Assembly: GCF_000422625.1 (NCBI RefSeq)
Contig: NZ_KE383895.1
Coordinates: forward strand, 242,968 to 306,967
DNA: 64,000 nucleotides
DNA from: Adlercreutzia mucosicola DSM 19490
Lineage (GTDB): Bacteria; Actinomycetota; Coriobacteriia; Coriobacteriales; Eggerthellaceae
Direction of reading: 5' to 3'
Shown here: positions 44,830 to 52,537 of the stretch, one piece after another
How the letters are laid out: every line of letters begins with the position of its first letter
Numbering within the stretch: position 1 is the stretch's first letter
Notes under the pieces: model-generated
Told to the model about the DNA's origin: nothing
The model's database searches: none
The model's input: only the letters and a program-made list of their open reading frames with translations
Made by a program: the position numbers and the translations under genes

Positions 44830-45372
44830 GTGCTGTTGGAGCGTCTGGTGCATCATTATCTGTTTGACATCGATGGCAGCTTGTTTTTCAGCGATGAACT
44901 GAATAGGGAGGGCTACAACTACGCATTGTGCAAGTTTGGTTATAAGGCAATCTCTTGCACTGGAAGGCTTACGAGGTCAGTTGTTAAGCGGTGCTACCCT
45001 CGAATGAGCGCATATGACCTCGATAGAATAGTTGAAACGAAGCAGGACTATTTCACGGCCAACATTCGAAGCATTCAAGAAGACGAAATGCTGCTCAATC
45101 TTTTAAGGATAATCGGTCCTCGGCAAAGTGCACTATGGACAGCGGGGGCCAGGACAAGAATCGAGGAGATGCTCAAGGCCTTCTCTTTAGAAGGTGCATT
45201 CTCTCAGAGATTTTATAGTTTGAAGCAAGATATTCCGGCAGATGTAGATCGGATATGTGCTGTTCTCCAATGTAGGAAAGAGCATCTTGCTGTGTTCGAG
45301 AATGACGCGGGCGTTGCAAGGCGGCTGTCCAATTATGGTGTTCTATGTTTTTCGGTAATTCCTCGTAAATAG
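44830..45372 (+). CDS. HAD-superfamily hydrolase
   Basis: A 180-residue HAD phosphatase-like protein. Motif I is HYLFDIDGSLFFSDE (two catalytic Asp), a motif II-like region is ALWTAGARTR, and motif IV-like is VFENDAGVARR. The cap is alpha-helical. The likely start is GTG at 44830, two bases after the small gene. It is the last gene of the low-GC cassette; about 125 bp later hypC restores the host operon. Its role in the cassette could be removing a phosphoribosyl or phosphate signal. That is a guess. Confidence 0.75.
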   Translation: MLLERLVHHYLFDIDGSLFFSDELNREGYNYALCKFGYKAISCTGRLTRSVVKRCYPRMSAYDLDRIVETKQDYFTANIRSIQEDEMLLNLLRIIGPRQSALWTAGARTRIEEMLKAFSLEGAFSQRFYSLKQDIPADVDRICAVLQCRKEHLAVFENDAGVARRLSNYGVLCFSVIPRK

Positions 45373-45496
45373 CCCCTGCTCTCGACCGCAGACCTTGCTG
45401 GTCGTGCACGTATTGGCGCTGCCGCGTTTCTCGTGGAGCATGGAAGCGGAGCTGTGATAGCATGGCGTAATCAAACAGAGAGAAGTGGAGCAGCCT

Positions 45497-45760
45497 ATGT
45501 GTTTGGCAATTCCCGCTAAGGTGGCGAAGCTCGAAGAGGGCAATCTGGCCACTGTCGATATCCTGGGCGTGTCCCGCGAGATTTCCGTGGACCTCACGCC
45601 GCAGGCCCAAGTGGGCGACTACGTGCTCGTGCACGCTGGGTTCGCCATCGAGGTAGTGGACGAGCAGTTCGCCCAGGAGACCATCGAGCTTATCAAGCAG
45701 TTCCCCGAACTGGCCGACTTGGAAGGGCAGCCGCCAATGAAAAAGCCGTCCCTCGCATAG
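45497..45760 (+). CDS. hypC: Hydrogenase maturation factor HypC
   Basis: An 87-residue protein starting MCLAIPAKV, the invariant HypC N-terminus whose Cys2 carries the Fe(CN)2CO unit with HypD. The ATG at 45497 with GGAG seven bases upstream is required to place Cys at position 2; an upstream in-frame start adds four residues. It delivers the iron centre to hydrogenase large-subunit precursors. hypD follows after two small hairpins. Confidence 0.96.
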   Translation: MCLAIPAKVAKLEEGNLATVDILGVSREISVDLTPQAQVGDYVLVHAGFAIEVVDEQFAQETIELIKQFPELADLEGQPPMKKPSLA

Positions 45761-45776
45761 GAAGAACGGCTCTTCA

Positions 45777-45799
45777 TCACATTAAGTAGAGTAATGTGA
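45777..45799 (+). other. Hairpin between hypC and hypD
   Basis: TCACATTA-AGTAGAG-TAATGTGA, an 8-bp perfect stem; another weak stem (AGCCGT/ACGGCT) overlaps the hypC end. These may tune hypD expression or stabilise the hypC mRNA. Confidence 0.5.
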
Positions 45800-45870
45800 A
45801 GCAGTCGTGCCCGCTGCACCGGGCTTTCCGCTTGTCCGCATTGTACACCCCTGAAGGAGTGGTTGCAAGA

Positions 45871-46962
45871 ATGGATCATATGCAAGAAGAGTTGAAGGCA
45901 TTCAAGGATCCGGCGCTGGCGCGGGGGCTCATTGAGTCCATTCAGGCGTTGGCTCCGGAGTCGGCGACGCTGATGGAGGTGTGTGGCACCCATACGGTGG
46001 CCATTGCCCGCAACGGCATTCGCGGCCTCATGCCGGAAGGGGTGCGTCTGGCTTCGGGGCCGGGGTGCCCCGTGTGCGTGACGAGCAACCACGACATCGA
46101 CAAGGTGATTGCCCTTGCCCGCGTGCCCGAGGTGACCATCGCCACCTTCGGCGACATGACGCGCGTGCCTGGCTCCTCTTCCAGCCTGCTGGCAGAGCAG
46201 GCGGCCGGCCGCGCGGTGGAGATCGTGTACTCGCCCCTGGACGCGCTGCGCCTTGCCGCCGACAACCCCGATCGCCAGATCGTCTTCGTGGGCGTGGGCT
46301 TCGAGACCACCACCCCGCTCGTGGCCATGGCCATCAAGCGCGCAAAGGCCGCGGGTCTGAAGAACTTCACCGTGTACGGGGCGCACAAGAACATGCCCGG
46401 CGCACTGGAGGTCATCATCAACGATCCTTCTCTGAAGCTGGACGCGCTCATTTTGCCGGGGCATGTGTCCACTATCATCGGCGCAGAACCCTATCGCTTC
46501 CTGGCCGAGAAGTACGGCATTCCCGGTGTCATCACCGGGTTCGAGCCGGTGGACGTGCTCCAGGGCATCGCCATGATCATGCGCCAGCTGCACGAGGGGC
46601 GCGCCGACATCGAGATCGCCTACGCTCGCGGCGTGACGCCCGAGGGCAACCCGGTGGCGCTCGCTGCCATCGACGAGGTGTTCGAGACCTGTGCGGCCAC
46701 CTGGCGCGGCTTGGGAGAGATTCCCGGCAGCGGCTACCGCATCCGCGACGAGTTCGCCGAGTTCGATGCCATGCGCCGCTTCCAGCCCGATGTGGAGCCG
46801 GTGCGCGAGCACAAGGGCTGCCGCTGCGGCGACGTGCTGCGCGGTATCATGGCTCCCAGCGACTGCCCGCTGTTCCGCACGGTGTGCACCCCAGAAAACC
46901 CCGTCGGCCCCTGCATGGTATCAAGCGAGGGCAGTTGCGCGGCGTACTATCGCTACTACTAA
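45871..46962 (+). CDS. hypD: Hydrogenase maturation factor HypD
   Basis: A 363-residue iron-sulfur protein with HypD signatures: EVCGTHTVAIARNGI, GPGCPVCVT (iron coordination), FVGVGFETTTP, and the C-terminal 4Fe-4S ligands CRCGDVLRGI, PSDCPLF, CTPENPVGPCMVSSEGSC. HypCD assembles the Fe(CN)2CO moiety using CN from HypEF. The ATG at 45871 (GAAGGAGTGG) is chosen; the frame is open 25 codons further upstream. hypE, hypA and hypB are not in the window, and a fic gene follows instead. Confidence 0.96.
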   Translation: MDHMQEELKAFKDPALARGLIESIQALAPESATLMEVCGTHTVAIARNGIRGLMPEGVRLASGPGCPVCVTSNHDIDKVIALARVPEVTIATFGDMTRVPGSSSSLLAEQAAGRAVEIVYSPLDALRLAADNPDRQIVFVGVGFETTTPLVAMAIKRAKAAGLKNFTVYGAHKNMPGALEVIINDPSLKLDALILPGHVSTIIGAEPYRFLAEKYGIPGVITGFEPVDVLQGIAMIMRQLHEGRADIEIAYARGVTPEGNPVALAAIDEVFETCAATWRGLGEIPGSGYRIRDEFAEFDAMRRFQPDVEPVREHKGCRCGDVLRGIMAPSDCPLFRTVCTPENPVGPCMVSSEGSCAAYYRYY

Positions 46963-47111
46963 GGCGGAAAGCGCGAAGGCGTACGCTTCCAGTGCACTCT
47001 GATAATCAAGGGGAAGAGGGCGATCGGCGCTCTTAAAAGGGGTAATAGGTTGCCTCCGGTATCATTTTGCTGCGTCTTCCCCTTTTGCTAATTCTACTTT
47101 TCATTAGATAG

Positions 47112-47117
47112 TATAAT
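47112..47117 (+). promoter_or_regulatory. -10 element upstream of fic
   Basis: TATAAT within a T-rich run, 44 bases before the fic start. No good -35 at 17 bp. A 10-bp inverted repeat (AAGGGGAAGA at 47008-47017, complement at 47075-47084) lies upstream. Confidence 0.35.
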
Positions 47118-47160
47118 TAGTGTGCGTGGTTTGGGGAATGAAAATATATAAGGGAATAGC

Positions 47161-48411
47161 ATGGACTATCAGGAGCTCTCAAAAACCTTCTATAAAAGTT
47201 CTTCGGCTGATCGTTTTGCCGAGTTGGACGAGCAGGCCCGCTATCGTCGTGCCATGCCATCGTCGTTTGATCTGGGCCTTGAGACACCTAATGGGGCGCT
47301 GTTTATCGCCATGCCGCGCGAATTATTCGTTCTCTATGAGCAGATTCTTCGCACTGAGAGAAAAGTCTCATCGCTTATGCGGTCCATTCCTCCTATTGCT
47401 CAGACGGCATTAGTGAGAGGCCTGGTGTTCGACGAGGTGGTGAACTCGAATGCCATCGAAGAGATTCATAGCACGCGGGCCCAGGTGAAAGAGGCTCTTG
47501 ACGCCCGATCGACGCAAGACAGCGAGTTTCGTCGTTTCAAAGAGTTGGCCCAGTTGTACCTTGAGCTTGGCAAGGCTGAGCATGAGATGCCCCAAACAGT
47601 CCAGGAAATTCGGGCTATCTACGACAAAATCATGGATGGAGAATTGCCTGACTCCAAACTTCCTGATGGAGATATTTTCCGCGCTGACGGGGTAGATGTT
47701 ACTGCGGGCGGGGTTAAGGTGGTCCATCGAGGTCTTGAGCCGGAAAGCAAGATTGTCGAAGCCATAGAGATAATGCTGCAAACAATGCGGCGCGACGACA
47801 TGCCCGAGATGATAAGTGCACTGGCTTCCCATTATCTATTTGAATACGCCCACCCCTTCTATGATGGCAATGGCAGAACTGGTCGTTATCTGCTCGCATT
47901 GTTCCTGTCGGAGACGTTGTCGGTGCCTACCGTGCTTTCGTTGTCGCGAGCAATCGCCGAGAACCGAAGCGTGTACTATCGCGCGTTTGCCAGTGTCGAA
48001 AACGCGCTCAACCGAGCCGAGATGACTTTTTTCGTTTCCGACATGCTAACCTTAGTGCGCATTGCCCAAGTTAGTATTCTCGAGAGGCTTTTAAAGAGCA
48101 AGGAGGCTTTCAGGGCGATCGAAAAGCAAATGGACAACCTTGTGCAAGACCAAGGTCTTAGCGACAAAGAGGGCTCCATTGTATTTGTTCTCGCTCAGTT
48201 TGAGCTTTTTGGCATGTATGGAACGGCGACCATAGATGAGCTCGCCTGGAATATTAAGCTGGGGAAGCAAATGACTCGCAAGCACCTAGCATCGCTCGAG
48301 GCGGCGGAGCTGGTTTGGAAGGTGAAGGCGCGTCCGGCGGAGTTTGCCCTTACCGATCACGCGCGGTATTTGCTGGGAATGGACGGGGTTCCCGTTTCCG
48401 GGGGCGCTTAA
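47161..48411 (+). CDS. Fic-family AMP-transferase
   Basis: A 416-residue Fic protein. The active-site motif HPFYDGNGRTGR is intact, with the catalytic His and phosphate-binding Arg. An N-terminal inhibitory-helix motif is present in altered form: SNAIEEI where class II Fic proteins have S-x-x-I-E-G. A winged-HTH-like C-terminal region (residues 330-400) follows. It may modify host proteins or act as a toxin with built-in inhibition. The GC content is below that of hypD and the gene replaces hypE in the expected order, so it may be an insertion. Confidence 0.92.
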   Translation: MDYQELSKTFYKSSSADRFAELDEQARYRRAMPSSFDLGLETPNGALFIAMPRELFVLYEQILRTERKVSSLMRSIPPIAQTALVRGLVFDEVVNSNAIEEIHSTRAQVKEALDARSTQDSEFRRFKELAQLYLELGKAEHEMPQTVQEIRAIYDKIMDGELPDSKLPDGDIFRADGVDVTAGGVKVVHRGLEPESKIVEAIEIMLQTMRRDDMPEMISALASHYLFEYAHPFYDGNGRTGRYLLALFLSETLSVPTVLSLSRAIAENRSVYYRAFASVENALNRAEMTFFVSDMLTLVRIAQVSILERLLKSKEAFRAIEKQMDNLVQDQGLSDKEGSIVFVLAQFELFGMYGTATIDELAWNIKLGKQMTRKHLASLEAAELVWKVKARPAEFALTDHARYLLGMDGVPVSGGA

Positions 48412-48441
48412 ACGCGTCGCGGCTGAGGAGGGGGGTGGCTT

Positions 48442-48735
48442 GTGGCTGATACTCACTACATGTATGTGCTGGAATGCGCTGACGGGTCGCTGTATACGGG
48501 GTATGCGGTGGACGTGCAGGCGCGGTTGGCGGTACACAACGCGGGGCGCGGCGCGAAGTACACGCGGGCCCGGTTGCCGGTGAGCCTTCTGGCCTTTGCG
48601 GAGTTTCCCACCAAGCACGATGCCATGCATGCGGAATACGTGTTCAAGCAACTCACGCGCAACGAGAAGGACGCGCTTTTGGCCCGAGCGTCCCACAGCT
48701 CGCTGGCGGAGGCCCTAGCGGAACTGTTGGAATAG
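48442..48735 (+). CDS. GIY-YIG nuclease-family protein (YhbQ/UPF0213-like)
   Basis: A 97-residue single-domain GIY-YIG protein: [20 protein letters not shown] carries the motif in the form Y-V..Y-T-G, followed by [20 protein letters not shown] and a conserved Glu in [12 protein letters not shown]. Family members cut DNA and may act in repair. GTG start at 48442 after GGAGGGGGG. It is followed by a terminator. Confidence 0.93.
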   Translation: MADTHYMYVLECADGSLYTGYAVDVQARLAVHNAGRGAKYTRARLPVSLLAFAEFPTKHDAMHAEYVFKQLTRNEKDALLARASHSSLAEALAELLE

Positions 48736-48769
48736 CGGGCGGCACTTGCTGGTGTCGCCCGCTTTTTTG
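48734..48769. terminator. Terminator after the GIY-YIG gene
   Basis: AGCGGGCG, 14-base loop, CGCCCGCT, TTTTT. It overlaps the GIY-YIG stop codon region and lies five bases past the end of the convergent racemase-like gene. Confidence 0.88.
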
Positions 48770-48773
48770 TTGG

Positions 48774-49433
48774 TTAGCTGAGTCGCTGCTGACGGGCGGC
48801 TTCCAAGGCGGCGAAGGCGCCCATGGCCACCACCGGATCGATGACGGGCAGGCCGGTGACGCGCTCCAGCTCGGCGGCGATGCCGATGGTGCCGAGGCCG
48901 GTGCAGCCGAGCGCGATGACCTCGCAGCCAGCTTCGGCCATGGCTTGGGCAGTGCGCACGCAGTTGTCGTGGCCTTCGGGGGTTTGCAGGTCCAGGGTGC
49001 AGTTCACGCCCTCGGGACGGAAGTTGCCGACCAGGCGGTCGCCGAGCAGGCGGCGATAGGCCTTGGGTGCGTAGTCTACGATGCCGAGCACGCCCACGCG
49101 CTCGCCGTAGCGCAGAGCCGCAGCCACGGCACATTCCCCGCCGCCGGTGACGGGCATGCCGGGCATCGCCGCGCGGATCTCTTCCACGCCGGGGTCTTCG
49201 GCGCAGCTGACGAGGATCATGTCCTTGTTGGCAAAACACTCGCGGGCCACCTGCACGATCTTCGGGATGGCCTCGTCGGTCTGCTCGGGGGAATGGATGC
49301 CCTCGGGCTGATTCGGAATGCAGACGCTTTCCACGGCGATGTCGGGGTACAACGATTCGATGAGCTGGCCGTGGGTGTTCAGCCCCTGGGCCTCATCGAG
49401 GGTGATCACGCGAATAAGTCCAACGTTGAACAT
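48774..49433 (-). CDS. Aspartate/glutamate/hydantoin racemase-like protein
   Basis: A 219-residue protein of the Asp/Glu/hydantoin racemase superfamily. Two catalytic-type Cys are present: VSCAEDPG (near residue 75) and LGCTGLG (near 175), as needed for two-base chemistry. GVLGIVDYAP and GLPVIDPVVAMGA match hydantoin racemase-like members. The ATG at 49433 with AGGAGAAG is preferred to a start eight codons up. The substrate is unknown. Confidence 0.88.
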   Translation of the reverse strand: MFNVGLIRVITLDEAQGLNTHGQLIESLYPDIAVESVCIPNQPEGIHSPEQTDEAIPKIVQVARECFANKDMILVSCAEDPGVEEIRAAMPGMPVTGGGECAVAAALRYGERVGVLGIVDYAPKAYRRLLGDRLVGNFRPEGVNCTLDLQTPEGHDNCVRTAQAMAEAGCEVIALGCTGLGTIGIAAELERVTGLPVIDPVVAMGAFAALEAARQQRLS

Positions 49434-49491
49434 GACTTCTCCTGGCTTGTTCGTCAACGAGGCCGCTTGTTTTCAAAGACACGTTTCGAAA

Positions 49492-49654
49492 GTGGCGCGG
49501 AATTGCGAAAAGTAAACGGCTGTGGCTACTTTTCGCAATTTTGCGCCACGGGGAAGGGGGCGGCTTTGGCAAAGGGCCTGGTCGGTGGTAGTTGATCGAA
49601 GTTGCTGGTGGCAAGGGCTTCGTTTGGCGACTACTTTTCGTTAGTTTGTGCCAC
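49492..49654. repeat. Three-arm palindromic element, family E
   Basis: Arm 1 (49492-49514) and arm 2 (49527-49549) are inverted 23-mers with two mismatches and a 12-base loop, giving a strong hairpin. Arm 3 (49632-49654) repeats arm 2 with six differences and is also inverted to arm 1, at a spacing of 117 bp. Key bases are GCGAAAAGTA and GTGGC. The element lies in the 258-bp gap between the racemase-like and YqeY genes. Confidence 0.82.
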
Positions 49655-49691
49655 TTTTGGGGCTTTCTTTTTGGAAAACGCCCCGAGTTCC

Positions 49692-50135
49692 TTAGCTCAG
49701 CTTGCTGCCCAGCTCCTTCGCAGCGGCTGCCTTGTCGAAGTTGCCGCCGGTGCGCTTCGTGAGTTCGCCCATCACGCGGCCCATGTCCTTCTTGGTGGCA
49801 GCCCCGGCGTCGGCCAGCACCGCATCGATAAGGGTCACCAGCTCTTCGCCTTCTACCTGCTTCGGCAGATAGCCCTCCAGGATGGCCACCTGCGCGGTGA
49901 GGGCGTCGGTGCGCTCCTGGTTGTTGCCGGCCTTGATGGAGCCGTCCAGCGTCTCCTTCGTCTGCTTGATGACGCGCTTGAGCATGGCGTCCACGTCGGC
50001 CTCGGTCACGTCGCGGCGCTCGTTCACCTCGATGGCCTTGCATTCGGTGTGCACCTGGCGCAGAATGTCGCGCCGATGGTTGTCGCGCGCCTTCATGGCC
50101 GCCTTGATCTCGTCTTGCAGCACCTGGTATTCCAT
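49692..50135 (-). CDS. yqeY: GatB/YqeY-domain protein
   Basis: A 147-residue YqeY protein: QVLQDEIKAAMKARDNHRRD, ILRQVHTECKAIEVNER, AILEGYLPKQVEGEEL and KDMGRVMGELTKRTGG, all typical. The domain resembles the tRNA-binding tail of GatB; its exact function is not settled. Start 50135 with GAAAGGA. Confidence 0.95.
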   Translation of the reverse strand: MEYQVLQDEIKAAMKARDNHRRDILRQVHTECKAIEVNERRDVTEADVDAMLKRVIKQTKETLDGSIKAGNNQERTDALTAQVAILEGYLPKQVEGEELVTLIDAVLADAGAATKKDMGRVMGELTKRTGGNFDKAAAAKELGSKLS

Positions 50136-50189
50136 GGGAAGCGTCCTTTCGTCGGGAAAGCGTTCACCCCATTATAGCGCGCCGCGAAA

Positions 50190-50290
50190 ACCGTAGGGGG
50201 CGGCTTCAGCCGCCCCGGGTTGGCGAGAAAGAAGGGCCTGACGGGAGGGTGGTCTGGCGAGAAGGGCGGGCTGAAGGCCGCCCCTACGGT
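50190..50290. repeat. Imperfect inverted repeat, family F
   Basis: Arms near 50190-50215 and 50264-50290 share ACCGTAGGGG and GGC-TTCAGCC in inverted order. A direct repeat (TGGCGAGAA with AAGGGC) lies in the 48-bp spacer. It is found between yqeY and the end of the ABC permease gene and is more degenerate than the other palindromes. Confidence 0.6.
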
Positions 50291-50329
50291 CGCGTCCCTA
50301 CGCTCGCCCTACGGTTGTCCTACGGGGAA

Positions 50330-52537
50330 TTACCCCTCGGTGAGGGCTGTTTTCGCGATGCCGCGGGCGGCCAGGTAGGTGACGAGCATGTAGCCGCCGT
50401 AGATGACGATGGTGAGCCCCGCGGCCATCATGATGGGGGTGAAGGTGCTCACGCCGATGGCATCGAACATGGAGTCGGACAGCACGCCGATGGCGCAGGC
50501 TGCGTGGCACACCGCCAGCGCCAGCGGTACGAGGAAGTACACGAGCACCTGGATCAGAAGCGAGCGGTAGATCATGCCCGCATCGCAGCCGAGCTTGCTC
50601 AGGATGCGGTAGCGCGGCGCCGAGTCTGAGGCCTGACTCAGCTGTTGGATGGCCAGGATGGCTGCGGTGGACACGAGGAAGATGAAGCCGATGTAGAGCG
50701 CCAGGTAGGTGATCATGAGTCGCATGCCGGCCGACTGGTCGGTCATCTCGTGGGCTGTGATGATGCGCGTGACCGGCCACAGCAGGTTCGCGTAGGCGTT
50801 GCCGGCGCCGCTGCGCCCCTGCTCGAAGCCGCCCATATCCGAAGGCTGCGTGGCGGCTACGATATCTCCCAGGGCCGTATCGTTCTCGGCAGCGGTCTTG
50901 CCGTTGTCGGCGTACATCACGTTCAGCGTTTGGGTCGTGGGAATGAGTCCCTCGGCACCCAGGGCCTCCACAGCCTCATCGGGCACCACGAAGATAAGCG
51001 CGGTGGCGGCCATGGCGTTGTCTTCCAGCTGGGTGTCGTAGATGGGGCCGGCCACGGTGAGCTCTTGGTCCGCCACGGTGATGGTCGGGGCCGCCTTCGC
51101 CACGGCCTCGGCCAAGGCATTGACGATCTCCATGTTGTTCACCAGGCCGCAGGTGCCCGGCTCAAGATTCACGGCCGGCTGCCCCTGCAGGGTGCGGGCG
51201 GCGTTGAAGTCGGACAGCGACATCACAGCCACGGCGGTATCTCGCACCTTGCCCAAGTCGTCGATGCGCATGGCCTCGGGGCTCGCCACGGTTTCGGCGG
51301 CATCGATGATCGGGTCGTAGGTCATGTCGGGCAGCGACCACATGCTCACCTGGGCCCATGCGCCTATCGTCTCGGCCCACAGCTCGGGCGCGCCTGCTTC
51401 CAGAGCGGCGGCCATGTCCCAGTCGTATTCCTCGGCCAGGGCCAGCCGATCGGGGGCATCAGCCTCCATTTCGGCGCGGCGCTCGCGTTCGCCGGCCGAT
51501 GAGCCCGCCGTGCCATCGGGGCCGTACCATACCCCGGCACTCAAGGTGGCCGAGTAGGGGTTGGCCTTCTCCACGCCGCCGACGAACACCTCCACGAACC
51601 CCATGCCCGACGAGAACACGGTAATGGAGAAGAACAGCAGCACGCACACGGCCCACAGCGACAGAAACGCCGTGTTCACCTTGCTGGCAATCTGGCGCAC
51701 GGTGAACAGGTTCAGCTTGCGCAGGTACACGCCGCGCAGGCGCGTGAGCACGGCGATGGCGAAGCCGGCCAGCGACCAGAAGAACATGAGCGAGCCCACA
51801 AGCATGGCGATGGTGGCGCGCACGAACTCGGGCTGGTCCAGCATCACCAGGCCATTGGCGATGAGCTGCTGGTAGGCGTAGGCCAGCACGGCGATGGCCG
51901 CGACGAACACCACGAGGCACGCCCACGGGTTGCGCACTCCGGCCCGCTCGTTTCTCTCGCCGGCGCGGATGAGATCGATGAGCTTGCAGCGGCTCACGGT
52001 GAACGTGTTGAACAGGGCCACCACCACATAGATGGCGGCGAAGCATGCCAGGGTGACCACGAGCGCGTCAGGCGAGAACACGAACTGGTAGTTGCTCATG
52101 GTGGTGCCGAACAGCGCCGCGGTGAAGAACGACAGCGCCTGGGACAGCAGCACGCCGCAGATAAGGCCCACGGCCAGCGAGATGAGGCCCACGAGCACCG
52201 TCTCGTACAGCACGATGCGCGACACATGGCCCGGCGTCATGCCCAGCACCAGGTAGGTGCCGAACTCGCGCTTGCGGCGCCGGATGAGGAACTGGTTCGC
52301 ATACAGGATGAGGAAGCCCAGCACGCAGGCCACCACGACCGAGAACATGCCGAGCAGCTGGGTGGTCGACTCGAAGACCGAAGCCGAGGCCGAGCTTTCC
52401 ATGTCGAAGAGGATCTGCTGGCTGCCGATGGAGTTGAACGCGTAGAACACCGCCACGCCGAACAGAAGCGTGATGAAGTAAATGGCGTAGTCGCGTACCG
52501 ACCGGCGGATGTTGCGCAGGGCGAGCTTAAGATACAT
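50330..52537 (-). CDS. BceB-type ABC transporter permease (FtsX domain)
   Basis: A 735-residue permease: MYLKLALRNIRRSVRDYAIY is the classic BceB/FtsX N-terminus. Ten hydrophobic helices surround a large extracytoplasmic domain (about residues 330-560), the BceB sensor region. It works with the ATPase encoded just before it (11-base overlap) to release antimicrobial peptides from lipid II-type targets and to signal to the BceS-like kinase. The ATG at 52537 is chosen; a 49-codon extension runs through the ATPase gene in another frame. Confidence 0.93.
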   Translation of the reverse strand: MYLKLALRNIRRSVRDYAIYFITLLFGVAVFYAFNSIGSQQILFDMESSASASVFESTTQLLGMFSVVVACVLGFLILYANQFLIRRRKREFGTYLVLGMTPGHVSRIVLYETVLVGLISLAVGLICGVLLSQALSFFTAALFGTTMSNYQFVFSPDALVVTLACFAAIYVVVALFNTFTVSRCKLIDLIRAGERNERAGVRNPWACLVVFVAAIAVLAYAYQQLIANGLVMLDQPEFVRATIAMLVGSLMFFWSLAGFAIAVLTRLRGVYLRKLNLFTVRQIASKVNTAFLSLWAVCVLLFFSITVFSSGMGFVEVFVGGVEKANPYSATLSAGVWYGPDGTAGSSAGERERRAEMEADAPDRLALAEEYDWDMAAALEAGAPELWAETIGAWAQVSMWSLPDMTYDPIIDAAETVASPEAMRIDDLGKVRDTAVAVMSLSDFNAARTLQGQPAVNLEPGTCGLVNNMEIVNALAEAVAKAAPTITVADQELTVAGPIYDTQLEDNAMAATALIFVVPDEAVEALGAEGLIPTTQTLNVMYADNGKTAAENDTALGDIVAATQPSDMGGFEQGRSGAGNAYANLLWPVTRIITAHEMTDQSAGMRLMITYLALYIGFIFLVSTAAILAIQQLSQASDSAPRYRILSKLGCDAGMIYRSLLIQVLVYFLVPLALAVCHAACAIGVLSDSMFDAIGVSTFTPIMMAAGLTIVIYGGYMLVTYLAARGIAKTALTEG

